DNA of 64,000 nt from Gonocerus acuteangulatus (GCA_946811695.1 OX328125.1:37252734-37316733); one strand, 5' to 3'; positions 11,406-24,479 are shown, counted from the stretch's first letter. Program-made: numbers and translations. The notes: generated from the sequence alone by a model not told the origin.

Positions 11406-13020
11406 TGAATGATCCAAAAAACATAGCCCGTTTCTATTCTAAATTTTCCAAATTATAGGTGGAAGCGCACTAAAATGATGCAGTTCTTCCGAGTAGGACT
11501 TTTTCAGTATAAGAGCCCTTCACAGTGGTTTGTGTGTGTTGCCTGCTCGAAGGGGAAGACAGATGCTGACCACGGACTGCGTATCTGCCCAGAGCATTGG
11601 TCAATTCGTTTTAACTCAATTAACGAAGAGATTTACAACCGAGCACAGATCTAAGGACTATTTATTTTTTCCCTAAATCCCACCTCCCCCTCCCCCTCGG
11701 ACTAACTGTTTTGGAAAATCGGTGACGGATCGGCTGGCGTTCTCTGTTTCTCTCCTGTTCGTTCATCTCTTTCTCTCTCCCCATTACACTTACTTCCTGT
11801 AGGATAAATGTGTCCTAGGGGAAAAAGAGTTTATATATTATTTTTTAATGAGATTAAATATTCGTCCAGTATGTAGAAATTTAAAAAAAAAAGTCTGTAC
11901 TATAGGAATTGCAAAAACTTCTCAGCAGAGTAAGCAGAACAATAAAAGAAGAGTCCGGCCTAACAACCTAGTCTAGTCTTATAAATAAATGTAACTTTTC
12001 CTAGTCTAATAAATAAATGTACCTTTTCCATTGGTAGGAAATTCTATTAATCTAGTTGAGTCAAACCATTTGAAATGGTCCAGAAAAAAATTATCTGATT
12101 GCTTGATCATTTTAGAAAAAATTGATATTTTTAGCATAAATTACATATACTAGTTAAAAACCATTTTTATTATTTTTTTTTCAGTGAGCCGTTTGAAAAT
12201 GGCAGCCATCTTTGTTTCGCCGCGCATGCCGATTTTTTAGTTTATAAGCTCTTACAGAAAACTCATTTTCTCAGGACTGGTACTTAATAGACTAAAAATT
12301 CAACCACCATTGTTTTCCTTGGTGTCTGCTCTATCTTTTATTTCTTCTTCACTATTTGAATATTTTGAAGTCTAATACCTGAAAACTGCCATTGAAAACA
12401 ACTGTTTTAATTTCTCAAAAGGCCGCGTTTGAGGGTAATTGTTTAGCATAAAGGGTTGTATATCAAAGTTGATTTTTGGCATAATAATAAACCTAACTAT
12501 GTAGCTTGTATTAAAAGTACTCTTAACCCTGATATTTGTTGTCTTATTTTTTTTTTATAAATTTTTAAACTTCAAATTTTTGATAACTTTAGGCTTTAAA
12601 TACCTCTGGTGGGGGACTTGATAGTCTAATTTTGTTATATGTTATACTTATTGTTATTTTTTGCATATTTAGCAATGCGTAAACTTGAATAATTCATTAC
12701 AATTTTGTTATTTGTGAACTATAGTGGACCACTTGAACTGGATTGACGCAGTTTCATTGGCGAAGAACAAAAATATGGGTTCCCTCGTTCACATTTAAAA
12801 TTTCCAATTTGGGATGACCAGATACCATCAGTTTTAGAACAATCCGAAGTTTACAATTGGAAAAAACAACTGATGAAGGCTTCAAACTCATCCTCAATCA
12901 AATCTATAGAAATTTCCATGTGGGAAATAGCATCATTATGGATATGTTTGCGGACGACATTCTGACACACACCATCCCGACTGACTAGTTCCTATATAAA
13001 ACGCTGTTACTAATTCCACT
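11406..13020. other. AT-rich DNA with no gene recognised
   Basis: A short direct duplication (AATAAATGTAACTTTTCC / AATAAATGTACCTTTTCC) occurs near 11983-12030. A pyrimidine-rich stretch (CTCTCTTTCTCTCTCCCC-like) lies near 11755-11785. Otherwise I see nothing definite. Confidence 0.4.
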
Positions 13021-13271
13021 GATTTATTCTTCAGTTGACTGCTAGCCTCCGACCAGGTAGGACGTGTCTAGTGCATTGTGTTGCTTGGGACCGGCTTCTG
13101 TAGAGGATTACTTTTAACAGGTAAAGAGGTTTGTTTACACTTTCTGTGCGGTCTCTCCCCCTGGAAGGAAATATCCCAGACTTTTACTTTTATGAGCCAT
13201 TGTCGGCTCGGGCAGGTAATGAAGGACTGATCCCAAACAACCGCCCAAACACTAAATAACTAGCGGAGACA

Positions 13272-14602
13272 ATGCGATCTAAAGGAAATACTCCACGCAC
13301 CTCTAAAAACTCACAGAAAGGACGAGCACGCTCATCTCACCCTACTAACTCCGTAGAAACAATACCGGAAGACATATCAACGACGGAAACAGTTTCTGAC
13401 ACAGAGATGCCGCCTAATAAAACTCCCTCTACACAACATGTTAAATCAATTAACAAATCCCCATTCTTCACTCACAACAAATTCTCAATCTTACAAGATG
13501 TAGATCCAGAAGATCCACCAGCTCCAAAGATTGCTCGCCCTCCTCCAATTTTTATAAAAAAATCTAAAAAACTTTGAGGCTCTTTGTTCAGAGCTAAAAA
13601 ATACACTCGGCGGAAAACCGTTCACTTGCGTGAACAGATTGGAAGAAACAAAAATATTGGCGAACGATTCCGACTCCTTTCGAGCTATCATTAAATATCT
13701 CGATAAATCGAAAGCACAGTACCACACGTACCAGCTAAAAGATCAGCGAGCCTTGAGAGTGGTTATTCGCGGTCTTCACCATTCTACCCCCGTAGATGTT
13801 ATCAAGGATGAGCTGTTGAACGATGGTTTCACCGCGAGACAGGTCATCAATGTCGTCCAAAGCCGGAGGGGACCTGATGGAGTAGAAAAAGTTCCTCTTC
13901 CTTTGTTCTTCGTCGCTCTCGAGCGAAGCAAAAACGTAGAAAAGGTCTACGAAACTCAGACATTTTTTTACACTCGGGTTAAAATAGAAAAACCTCATCC
14001 CCGCAAAGATCTCATCCAATGCAAATCATGCCAATCGTATGGACATACGAAAACCTTTTGCGGATATGCACCCAAATTCGTCAAATGCGGAGAAGGACAC
14101 AGGAGCGAAAACTGCAATAAAAGCAGATCTTCCCCAGCTGTGTGCGCACTGTTCCATCAGAACCACCCAGCTAACTACAAGGGTTGTGAGACATACAAAC
14201 AGCTGAAGAAGAAGCTGAACCCAGCAAGAAGACAACCAGGAAAACAACTTGAACACCAGCCTCCAACACAAGAAACGCTTCCATCCCGATATGTGGACAG
14301 AGAGACATCCTTCGCGAGAGCAACAGGAGGGCCCAAAGAAGACGAAACAACATGTCCACGCCAGAATCTCGTCACTCATTCTTCCCTACCCACCAATCAT
14401 GCATCGCCACCTCCTCCGAAAAATCCACTTACTGATGTGCCACCACACACATCCCATCCCTCACATACCACAACCACCCTCTTCCACTGACCTCACATCA
14501 ATTCTAAATTCTTTCATTTCCGAATTCCGATCCATTATTACTCCACTAGTAACTCTGTTGAACACAATAATTAAAACACTTGTCCCAATCCTATCAAAAT
14601 GA
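13272..14602 (+). pseudogene. Jockey ORF1 (gag-like, zinc knuckles), frameshifted
   Basis: Starts at ATG 13272. The N-terminal ~100 codons are hydrophilic and Pro/Ser/Thr-rich, ending in KIARPPPIFIKKS. An extra or missing A in the A-run near 13555-13570 shifts the frame; the next frame continues as FEALCSELKNTLGG and gives the conserved gag core (ALRVVIRGLHHSTPVDVIKD, then NVEKVYETQTFFYTRVKIE) with zinc knuckles CKSCQSYGHTKTFC and the next knuckle beginning VKCGEGHRSENC. A second shift near 14400-14490 leads into the C-terminal frame (STDLTSILNSFISEF) that stops at 14602. The family binds element RNA and assembles the ribonucleoprotein. Two single-base indels explain the breaks. Confidence 0.88.
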
Positions 14603-17261
14603 CGTCCTTACCTGACTCCCCTCTGACCATTCTCCTCTGGAATGCTAATGGTGTTCGAGAACACACTAATGAACTGACTACACTACTACACAACAGGAAA
14701 ATAACTGAAACACGACTGACTAAGAAAAAATCTTTTTACTTGACGGGATACCTGACATACCGAACTGATCATCCTGATGGCAAAGCTCATGGTGGTACTG
14801 CCATTCTTATCCGAAGCACCGTTTCTCATCACCCTTTCCCTTTAGAGTCCTCTGAATCTATCCAAGCTTCTGGTGTAAAAATAACCTCTTCCCCTACTTC
14901 TTTTACTCTCTGTGCTCTTTACTGTCCTCCAAACAAACCTCTACCTGAATCTGTATTCCTGAATTTCTTTAACTCCTTAGGTCCCTCTTTTCTCGTCGGT
15001 GGCGACTACAATGCGAAACACCTGCAGTGGGGATCAAGAACAACTAACTCTCGCGGTCGTTCGCTGATCTCTGTACTTTCCTCGATATCCTGCTCCACCA
15101 TCTCCCCTAATTCCCCGACCTACTGGCCAACAGATCCGAATCGAATTCCCGATCTTATAGATTTTTTCATATCCCACGGACTTGGCTCAGTTCATTCCTC
15201 AATCACATCTCTAAATGACCTCTCCTCTGATTACACACCTCTACTTCTCTCCCTCTCTCTTCAACCCATCCCTAAAGCAACTCCTCCCTCCCTTTTCAAC
15301 GGAACGATTAATTGGAAGCTTTTCAGGTCTTTACTGGAAGAAACAATTGACCTGAAGATCCCTCTAAAAACTCCTGAAGACCTAGATAACGCTGTAAATT
15401 CCTTTACAACCTCAATCCAACTGTGCTTCGAAAGCATCCACCCCTTTTAATCAAAGAACCGTTCCCTCAACAATCCCTTCACTTCCTAAAGCCATACTCC
15501 AACTTATTGGGGAAAAACGAAAAGCTCGATCCTTGTGGCAAAGAACTCGTCATCCTGAAGACCGCCGTTCTTACAATAACCTTAGTAGGCCTGTGAAACA
15601 GCAGCTATCTTCCCATCGCTCCGAATCCTTTAACACTTTCCTCTCTACCCTTAACACTCATGACAACTCGCTCTGGGAAACAACAAGAGAAATCTTGAAG
15701 TATCATCCTGTCTCTTCTCCTCTCCGTCGTGAAGATGGCACTTGGGCCTCTTCCGATGAAGAAAAGACTAGCCTCTTTGGAACTCACCTCCAGAAAACCT
15801 TTACTCCTCATCCTGATCACAATGACCCAACACATCATTCAAAAATAATCGAATTCCTCGAATCTCCCCTTCCACTATCCTTGCCTCCTAAACCTATATA
15901 TCCTTCCGAGGTCAAGCATATCATCACCAAGCTACAAAGGCGCAAATCTTCCGGCTTTGATTTAATAACATCTGAAATCATACGCCAGCTCCCAAATAAA
16001 GCTCTCACATTCCTCACATATCTATACAACTGTATTTTCCACACTATCTACTTCCCACTCCTATGGAAATTCTCTATTATCATGCTCTTCCCTAAACCTG
16101 GAAAACCAACACACTGCCCTTCATCCTATCGCCCTATAAGCCTACTACCCATCCTATCTAAAATATTCGAAAAATTACTCCTCAAACGAATCCAACCTAT
16201 CCTTCACAGCCAAAATATCCTGCCCACTCACCAGTTTGGTTTCCGTTCCCAACACTCCACAGTACAGCAGGGTATTCGCGTTGTAGATCGCATATCTTCA
16301 TCCCTAGAGCAAAAATAATATTGCACTTCAGCGTTCCTGGACGTTGCTCAAGCTTTCGATAACGTATGGCATGAGGGCCTCCTCTACAAGCTCAAAACCT
16401 TTCTTCCCAGCACCCTATACCTCATCCTACGATCCTACTTATCAAATAGGCATTTTCGGGTCCGACAAGGATCAGAGTACTCAGAATATTATCCTGTGGA
16501 AGCGGGAGTTCCCCAGGGCAGTGTTCTGGGCCCTGTGCTCTACACCCTGTACACAGAGAATACCCTTCTAGCAACCTATGCCGACGATACAGCTATCCTC
16601 GCATCGCACCCAAATCCTAATACTGCGTCGCAGAATCTTCAGTCCCAATAAAATTCAAGAATGGTGTAAAAAATGGAGAATCAAGGTGAATGAGGAAAAA
16701 TGCCATCACATCACCTTCACCCACCGGCGCAGTTCCTGTCCACCAGTGCACTTCAACAGAGTCCCATTACCCTCTTCTGATACAGTTCGCTACCTCGGAC
16801 TACACTTGGACTCCCGACTTACCTGGAAACATCACTTAAAACTTAAAAGACAAGAACTTAACAGACGATTTGGACAACTCTATAGACTGTTGAACCGCAA
16901 ATCACATTTAAGTACTGAAAACAAACTGATCATAAACAAATCACTACTGCAACCCATTTGGACATACGGTTCAGAACTGTGGGGAACTGCGAAAACATCG
17001 AACATCAGACGCATTCAAACATTCCAATCCAAGGTCCTAAGAACAATAGACGATGCTCCTTTTTATGTTTCCAACCTCAACCTCCATAAAGACCTCAATA
17101 TCCCACTCGTTAATGATGTTGTATTATCCAGATTCCAACGTTTCCATCCTAAACTTTCCGCCCATCAAAATCCTGAAGTCCTCTCCCTATCAAGTGCCAC
17201 CCACCCACTCTCTCCACCGAGGCGACTCAAAAGACATTGGCCTAGAGATCTGCTGCAGTGA
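14599..17261 (+). pseudogene. Jockey ORF2 (AP endonuclease + reverse transcriptase), broken
   Basis: The start codon overlaps the ORF1 stop. Endonuclease (14599-15450): LLWNANGVREHTNEL, GGDYNAKHLQWGS and DLIDFF are present. The stretch that carries the catalytic Glu is deleted (RKI runs straight into TETRL), and the SDH motif reads SSDYTPLL, so the catalytic His is Tyr. A frameshift follows near 15450-15533. RT (15533-16650) has SSGFDLITSEI, SYRPISLLPILSKIFEKLL, motif A FLDVAQAFDNVWHEG just after an in-frame TAA at 16316, motif B AGVPQGSVLGP and motif C YADDTAIL. Another shift near 16600 leads to the C-terminal domain ending RRLKRHWPRDLLQ. Several independent lesions mark an old copy. Confidence 0.9.
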
Positions 17262-17689
17262 CCAAGTGAAGTGTTAGCAATGGCTTTCTCTTTGTTCAAG
17301 TGCGACAATTTTCTGTGGCTCACCGATCTCTCTTCGACTCCAGCCACTGATCGGAGCAGAAGGGAGCTTGTGTAGGCACCTCTCAACGTCATCTGAGCGT
17401 CTTTCTGGCATTAATCGAGGATGAAGTTGGAAGGCCTTGAGCGCAGAACCTCCATATTGTATCATTCATCATATTACCAGATGTATTTATATACAGCATG
17501 CAATAATCAATAAAGAAATATTATTAAAGATTTATTCTTCAATGAGTTTACGTCATAATACAAATTTGACGGTTTTGGTAGTACGGTAACAACGTCGTTT
17601 AGCGGCCATAGGAACGGAACCCTCGTGTACAATCGTCCGGACGTAGGCGAACCGTTACAGTTTTTGCGTCTTACTAGGTCGTAGCTAAG

Positions 17690-18150
17690 TCATATCCATG
17701 TCAAAACGCATTGGCAGTTCTCATAGCAGATTGCGCCCTCTGTCGCAACTTAGTCCCAGACATGTTCGATTAAGTTGCTGTCAGAACTCTTTGGAGGCCA
17801 CACCAGGCGCTCAGTTCTAACCTCTAACATATCATCCACCATTCATGATCGATGTTGCACATGGGGCCGGATGCTATTCAATTAAATCGTGCTGCTACAT
17901 AAGAAATACCACCCCAGAACATCAGTCACCTTGGAGTAATCCAGTTTGAAGCATACAGTTCTCCTGGGCATCTCCATGTGTAAACACGGCCATCTGTAAT
18001 GTTGAGACCAACTCTCACTATCAGTGAAGAGAACACTCTTCAAGTCTACCGATGTCCAATTCGCAGGGTCCTATGCGGCTCGATGTCTGGTCAATTATGA
18101 CCTGTGGTAAGCAGATGCGCATCGCCAGTATGTAAACCTCTATCGAATGA
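17690..18150 (-). pseudogene. Tc1-like transposase relic
   Basis: Read on the minus strand, fragments in shifting frames give WTSVDLKSVLFTD (near 18060-18030) and NLIEHVWD (near 17785-17755). These are the second and third acidic positions of the Tc1/mariner DDE transposase fold, in the right order and at roughly the right spacing. Between them VYTHGD-, W/GGI- and PSN/PDL-like pieces are recognisable. Many stops and shifts. No clear terminal inverted repeats were located, so the element ends are unknown. Confidence 0.7.
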
Positions 18151-20640
18151 GGTCGCATTCATTGAACATGTTAGTCAACAACATTTGCATTTTTTTTAAA
18201 TTACTTACTTTAGGGTACTTAGACCCTGAAGCCTGATAATCCTATTGTATCCTTCTCTTCTAGTGTGTTGTCCAGTCATCCTAAGTCATTTTAGAGCTCT
18301 TGGCGATTTCAAGCTGGAAGACTTCCTGTATAAATTTCACAGCCCTGACGCAGTAAAACTCACATAAATGACTTAATCCATTGAAATGAATAAATGGTGT
18401 GTATGAAGCTAAGGCGATAAGAAAGAACTAATGAGAACAAGTTTATCGAGAGGAAGCTGTATAGATCTAATGCTATTGTCCGTGGAAATGAAGATTAAAA
18501 CAATCCTCAAGAGTAAAAACAGCATTATTTATGGTTCATTCTCACTATGTAATCTCCTAAATACCTTTAAATCAAGCAAACAGAATCTATGAAAAGTCCG
18601 TCTCGCAGGAACTGCGTCATCTTAGCACGATTTCGTACATATGCCAAGTATTAGTAGTGTTAGTAACGGAATAGAAGCAGTTATTGTTAGGTATGGATCT
18701 TTCACAAAAAAAAAAAATAATAATAAATAAAATCTCAAAGAGAAATAATATAAGATTTTAAGCGCCACAACAGGGAACTAATTGTATCCTAAGCAGAAAA
18801 TTACATTTTAAGTTTTTTTTCTAGAGAATTCAGTAAGCTTTCCAATGGTTGCCTACCACTTACAACGATTTCCCAACCGTTTTCGAGATATAAGGGAAAA
18901 TATACGAAGTTCCTAAAACTTTTCATGCCTGTTAATGAAATATTTTATTTCTAGACCTTTCTTAACTCCAAACGAAACCAAAATGTATCTATATTAGATT
19001 AGATGAATATTAAACGTCTGGAACAAGTTTCAACTTAATTAATCGTTTCTGAGTACCCAAACTAAAAGTTAGTTTGGAAAAATAGGTGTATCAATTTTTA
19101 TCGAAAACGGTTACAGATATTGCTTTAAAAATGGTTGTATTCGTTTTCGTACGTTAAGGAACCTATAAAATGAGCCCCTGCATGCTTATGTACTCGAAAA
19201 GGTAAGTGTCCCGATTTTTTTCGCGCGAATTTCGCTGCAAAAGCCATATTCCGGTCGACGGATTCTGCTGGTTCTTGTAGAAGTTTTTGCTTCATTCTTT
19301 TTAATTTTATTTTTAACTATTAGATAAAATTTGGGTCAACTTAAAAGCCTTTGTATGACTAAAGTTTGCTGATAATCCCTTTTGTAATAAAGCTGTGCCT
19401 AGGCATTCATTAGTGGAGTAGAAGAGATGATAGACTAGCGGAATAACGCTATCAGCGAGATCGGGGTTAACTTCCCCTGATTATTCCGTCAAGCATACTC
19501 CCCCAACCTTATTCAACATTAACTTAAAAAGCAGAAACCCAATCAGCAAACTGAGGAACGTCCTATTTTTTGCTCATCCCCAAAGCCCTTCCTGTCGGCC
19601 TTGGGGGAAGGACGACGGAGTATATAATCGCATTATAGGAAGGATGAGAAACTAAAAAAAAAAATAGGGGTTGAAAAATGATCTTGAAAAGTTTTACCGG
19701 CGAAAAATGATTGACAGGGTAACAACAGATTTGATCTGTTGAATTTTGTAAGCTGTCTAATTGTATTTTCAGGAAGTTACGAACTTTTAAGTGTATTAAC
19801 TCTCTTACTCAATCACCTTGTTTTCACTTCTTACATTTGGTAGGTACGCTGTGGTGTCGTAAAGTACAATTTTTACTTTTCCTTTTTTCTTTTCAATAGC
19901 AGGGGTCGATAAAGCGTTACACCGATCGTTTACATGGACTTCTTTATTTTCTAAATTTTGTTTGAGATGTTTCGTGCTTCGTGCCGCACCACTTCAGGGG
20001 CTATCTTATACAAAATTATTATTTTCGTAAATGCCCGAATACATATGTTTTACAAAAATATATACTTATCAGATCCTATTTTAAAATCCTAATTCAAATC
20101 CTAGTCTTACCTTGTTAGGAAGTCCTCTCCTTATGTTCTTTCACTTGAGTCAAGCGTAAGACTGACAAGTCATCTGTGCTGATAAATATGGCAGTATTTT
20201 ATCGATAAAAAAGGTTTTACCTATAATGCTGTGGAAAATTTGATGGAATTTTTTAAATCTGAATTTTTAATTTATGGCTGATGCAGCATTATTAATTATA
20301 CACATATTTCTTTTAATATTTATTTTGAATGTTTACCTGTCTAAAATATGAATGTTCATAAAATTAAAATTATGTTTTTCATTTTAGTTCTTACATGTTC
20401 CGTCAATGTTGACCTGTTCTCATTTGTGTCTATGCTTTTAGCGCTTTGTACAATTCTTTTTTTTATTAGCTGTGCCGATTTCTCAGTGTAGCACCATTAC
20501 ATCGAATTTGTGCTTTTGGTTTTAAGTTTGTCCTTACTATTGCTAAAATTGTTTTTAAATGAACCAATATAATATAAAAAATTATGTTAATGTATAACAA
20601 TTGCATTTCGAGCCCGCATCTAGCTGATACTATTACTAGA
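18151..20640. other. No gene recognised; one dispersed repeat copy
   Basis: Contains a short piece starting AAAGTCCGTCTCGCAGGAAC (18592-18640) related to the 3' end of the TTTTA-flanked repeats. It also contains a ~180-bp segment (18795-18978, with GAGAATTCAGTAAGCTTTCC and ACGATTTCCCAACCGTTTTC) that recurs at 38436-38605. The remainder, including 19000-20640, shows nothing I can name. Confidence 0.4.
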
Positions 20641-20649
20641 CAGTATATT

Positions 20650-21075
20650 TACTTCTACTGTCTGTTGGAACCCAAACATCCACAAACAGACATAAACTGA
20701 ATAGCCGATGCAGATTCCTACTGTGCCAAATAGGACCGTCATCAAAATTCAAAACAGAGAACCAACTCATTACATATAAAACCATTATAAAACCTTACCT
20801 TTGGGCTTGAACTCAAAGCAACAAAACTTCAACAAAAAAAAACATCCAGAACAGTCCAAGACAAAATAGTTAATGCTGCTTTGGCGTTTCCGATAAAACC
20901 CTCTATGGCCTTAACTTCCAATTCGCCCATGAACAGGCAAAATCCCAGTTACTAAATTTTCTTTCCAAATTGTCTTTCCATCCAAAACCCCAAACTTAAT
21001 CCCATTCTCTGAAACCCATCCCGAACCTCTTTCCTAGGAGGCTTAAGAGATCTTGGCTTCATGGTCGATTATTTC
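20650..21075 (+). mobile_element. Degenerate Jockey ORF2 C-terminal fragment
   Basis: Fragments in shifting frames read TYKTIIKPYLWA..., then SQLLNFLSKLSFHP and finally PRRLKRSWLHGRLF, matching the order and endings of the Jockey ORF2 C-terminus at 16920-17260 (KSLLQPIWTYG...RFHPKLS...PRRLKRHWPRDLL). Heavily mutated, with no start or RT core, so an old 5'-truncated insertion. Confidence 0.65.
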
Positions 21076-21133
21076 AATAAAGAGCAGATAAATGTCTCAA
21101 TTAGAAAGTGCCAATAATCCTCCGAGAGTGAGC

Positions 21134-21358
21134 CAAACTATCGAATATGCAAATCGGAGCAAACTATAGAACGAACATATTCTGTCCGTTGACGAAGTAA
21201 TATATTGAAAAGTGGTCTTATTCGATACTTTATTTAAGGCAATAAAGGCTATTATAAAGGGCTTAGAGTTGTGATAATTTGCGACAAGCCGTATCGTCCA
21301 CAATCCAAGAGCAAAGTCTCGAATCCGAAAATTGAGTTTTTGCATATTCGATAGTTTG
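21134..21358. mobile_element. 225-bp MITE with perfect 20-bp inverted termini
   Basis: Left end CAAACTATCGAATATGCAAA (21134-21153) is exactly inverted at 21339-21358. The 185-bp interior has no coding sense. I could not define a target duplication, so the superfamily is unknown. Confidence 0.75.
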
Positions 21359-21479
21359 ACATGGTAGGGACGACATTAGCATTTTTGACGTCATTAATTT
21401 TGTTTTTATAATTTTCCTTTTTATAAAACGTTAATTAAATGGTAAATAGGCAAACAGAGTTTAATAAAATAGTTGGTAA

Positions 21480-22265
21480 ATTCATTTAGAATCTTTCCCA
21501 AGCACAAATCACAATTTTTTGGAATCACAAACGTTTATAGAATTGTATGGACTATCCGTACACAATGCCCTTTCCCGTGAAACTGAACAGCACGCCCGGC
21601 AGTAGGTTAATGTTGAAATTAGAAATGTCGTTAGCGGGAAAAGGGTTCCAACCGCAATAGAATACATTACAAGAATAACGAGAGTAGTGCTTGTCGACAT
21701 GGGAGAATTAGCTGTTTTACTATGCCCAGAGCAATAACTATAAAAGTTAAGAGACATAATTCCGCTCCTTCTAGTTTGGCGAGAAGTGCCACTAACCTGT
21801 CCATTAGGGATCCAAATTAAATTTAAGGCGTGCCTAGAGACCGATACAGTCGTTGCGGGTGAATGCAAATGGAACAGCGTATTGCTCTCAAGGTGTTCCT
21901 CTCGCCAAAACCAAGCAATTCTACAACCTCATGTGGAGAATTCGACTGTTACTTTATCAGCACACCCTTGTTCGAGCTAAAACTCCAAAATATAGCAGCT
22001 ATGAATGCTTAGACCTTGTTTTGGAATGCTATAAATGTTTCTTTAGTCATTGGATAAAATGACAGGCGAGGAATCGACCACAATCAACGCATTAATTAAC
22101 CAACACATAAATTCTATGGCCAACTTGCAGATTTTGTAACGAGACTCCGACCGTTAAACATATACTTACCAGCGCAAAAATCTGACCATACCCTATCACT
22201 TAAGCGACAGATTGATAGAAGGTAGCCCTTCTAAGACATCTAAAGAACGACCAATTATACTCCAA
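21480..22265 (+). mobile_element. Degenerate LINE material ending like the I-like LINE
   Basis: Near the right end the plus strand reads PTCRFCNETPTVKHIL and NLTIPYHLSDRLIEGSPSK, matching the C-terminus of the I-like LINE at 35 kb (CRQCNRTLTVKHVL, NLTIPYDLHDLLTEGSP). Upstream of about 22100 the sequence should hold its RNase H part, but I could not align it with confidence; long frames on both strands there are probably chance. Confidence 0.55.
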
Positions 22266-22296
22266 AATGTAACTAATCAAATTTTATCCCTTTGAA

Positions 22297-22319
22297 TATA
22301 TATATGTATATATATATAA

Positions 22320-22370
<51 letters not shown>

Positions 22371-22421
22371 AAAAATACACATAAAAACAGAACGAAAAAG
22401 AAAAAAGTAGACATAGAATGG

Positions 22422-22487
<66 letters not shown>

Positions 22488-22505
22488 GTGTGTGTGTGTG
22501 TGTGT
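22297..22505. repeat. Two long (AT)n blocks ending in (GT)n
   Basis: (AT)n at about 22297-22366 and 22423-22490, the second ending in (TG)n to 22505, separated by about 55 bp. They generate a Tyr-Ile frame on the minus strand that is not a gene. Confidence 0.9.
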
Positions 22506-23086
22506 TTTCCATTTGATTAATTTGGTTCTAAAAATTCCGAAATTCTCATAAAATTCACTAAATAAAAAAAAAAGTCATAGGTTTTACAAACTGTTGGATT
22601 TGTTTGAAAGGGAAAAGGTGAGCTGGGAAGTTGGTGATTGGGAGGTGGAGGGTCAGAAGTTAGACCCAACAAGGGTCATTTATTTGAAAAGCATTAGAGA
22701 CAAATCATTAGTAAATGTCCACTAGGACCATTTGTACAGCTCCCCTTACTAGTCCTGTCTTCTTTCCTTCTCTCTCTAACTCGAGCTTCTCTATTGGCAA
22801 TCAGTTTGTAAAGCTCTATTTTCTCTGGTTGGGCTTACAAAAAAAAAAAAGAACAGTCAACAATCAATGAATGGATGAAAAAAGTAATTTTAGTATTGTT
22901 CAATTTCAATATAAACCAATAAATTACTGAAAATGAATACAATCGGTAGGGATGACAGATTCATTATTTATAAAGTTGCATGTATATTCAACATCAACAT
23001 ATAAAGTTCTTCAAAGCATATAAATGGCATAAGCATACAAAAGGTATTTTCCAAAGACACCATACTTATATTCTCATGTATTTCGG

Positions 23087-23466
23087 CACGCTGAATCCGA
23101 ATCCGGAGTCCGTTTCACTACATCACGTCAGGTTTAAGAGCATTGAAGGTTAAATTTCGTATGAAGTCGTTTACGAAGAAATAAATCTTCCGTGGTTTTG
23201 AGTGTCGCTCAAATCCGGGGTCTGTTTCATACCATCGGCACAAAATCAAGGTCGTTTCAAGGAAAAATAATTTTGACTGCAGATTTCTTTCTTGCAAAAT
23301 AACCATACTTGTGCTTGAAATTACCTTTATTTTGCGCCGATGTGCTAAAACAGACCTCGGATTCGAATTCAGCGACCCTCAAAACCATGGAAGCTCTAGT
23401 TATTTAGACCTTCGAATGCTCTTAAACCTGACGTGATGGGGTGAAACGGACTTCGGATTCAGCGTG
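23087..23466. mobile_element. Foldback element with ~190-bp arms
   Basis: Two arms of about 190 bp, imperfectly inverted, meet almost head-on. Both outer ends read inward CACGCTGAATCCGAA, then GTCCGTTTCAC and ATCACGTCAGGTTTAAGAGC, and further in CCGTGGTTTTGAGTGTCGCT or its variant. Total 380 bp, no coding capacity. It could fold into one long stem. No certain target duplication was found. Confidence 0.8.
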
Positions 23467-24178
23467 TTAAAATTAATAACAATATATGTATGTACCTTAG
23501 GAAAAGTCGACTTTTTTTTTGTGTGTGTGCCTGTGTAATTGTTAAATAGTAACCAGTGTCAGTGAAGGAGTCAAACAAGGTTATTTTCAATGCCCTAGGC
23601 TATTCAAAAGTTTTCTTTAACCCTTTAGTGGAAATGATCCCCGTATAGGGATGCAGTTGAAAAATTCTCCTACAGGTTCGCTGTTTGCATCAGGAACTTC
23701 CAATTAGTTCTCATAGATAGAGTAAGTGTCCTAATAGTAAAAATATCCCTACAAGCCCACCCCTCTACCTATTTTTACAAAATCCTTACAGGAAGATTTA
23801 GTTGGACGAACAGAGGAGAGTATATCCGATGAGGGTGCGGACAAAGAGAGATAGGTTGAAGTGTGAGTATGTTGGGGGAATGGGAGCAGAACGTCTAAAC
23901 CACACAAGGCAGTTCGGTCAACAGCTGATTTATGTGGGTTTTACTCTTCGGACATCCAATGTGTTGTAAGGTCCTAACACTCTCTGGCCTCTTCAGCTAA
24001 GGTTATATCCTTACTACTGAAAGCTGTAGTTTCCGGCTTTGATACTATGGATATGTAGCCAGCCACGAAAACGATACGAAATATATTCAGTTTTCAGATT
24101 CGTTATATACTCGAAGGCCGTATGTTTTTATGCTTAGTCTTTCTATAAATTCTTTCATTTTTCCGGAAGTAATTAGGA

Positions 24179-24300
24179 AGTTATGAACACTAATGTTGAC
24201 GTATTAGTACATGGGAGTCGTTCAATATATACATATGTGTATGTGAACGACTCAGAAGTACATACTTAAACGTCAACATTTCTGTTCAGAACATAAATAA
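24179..24300. repeat. Imperfect palindrome
   Basis: ATGTTGACGT...GAGTCGTTCA and its inverse TGAACGACTC...ACGTCAACAT flank a short AT-rich loop (TATATACATATGTG), giving a 120-bp imperfect hairpin. Possibly a tiny MITE. Confidence 0.65.
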
Positions 24301-24479
24301 CTGCGAACTAAAACAAACATTTATTGGTAGACTGCCACAGAGGAAACAGTATTAATCTCCCATATGATACGCAAGAGATCTTAGGCAATGATAGCCAGTA
24401 TATAAACACTGTACTGACCTACTTCAGTGATGTGTCTTCTCAGCTGTAATAGTTGCTATGGTTACAGGTGTTCATTTTA

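Larger units (their letters stand above)
13034..17528 (+). mobile_element. Full-length Jockey-type LINE with 13-bp target duplication
   Basis: The element is flanked by a perfect 13-bp direct repeat GATTTATTCTTCA (13021-13033 and 17529-17541), which fixes both ends. It starts GTTGACTGCTAGCC and ends in an A-rich tail (CAATAATCAATAAAG...). It has the Jockey layout: 5' UTR (about 240 bp), gag-like ORF1, and ORF2 with AP endonuclease and RT but no RNase H. The two ORFs overlap in ATGA (14599-14602). Both ORFs carry frameshifts or stops, so the copy is dead although structurally full length (4495 bp). Confidence 0.93.

Noticed and set aside
22273..22512. Tyr-Ile repeat frames over AT tracts (also near 28.2, 31.6, 34.4, 40.0, 41.3 and 49.3 kb)
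   Set aside because: Translations of (AT)n microsatellites, not genes.
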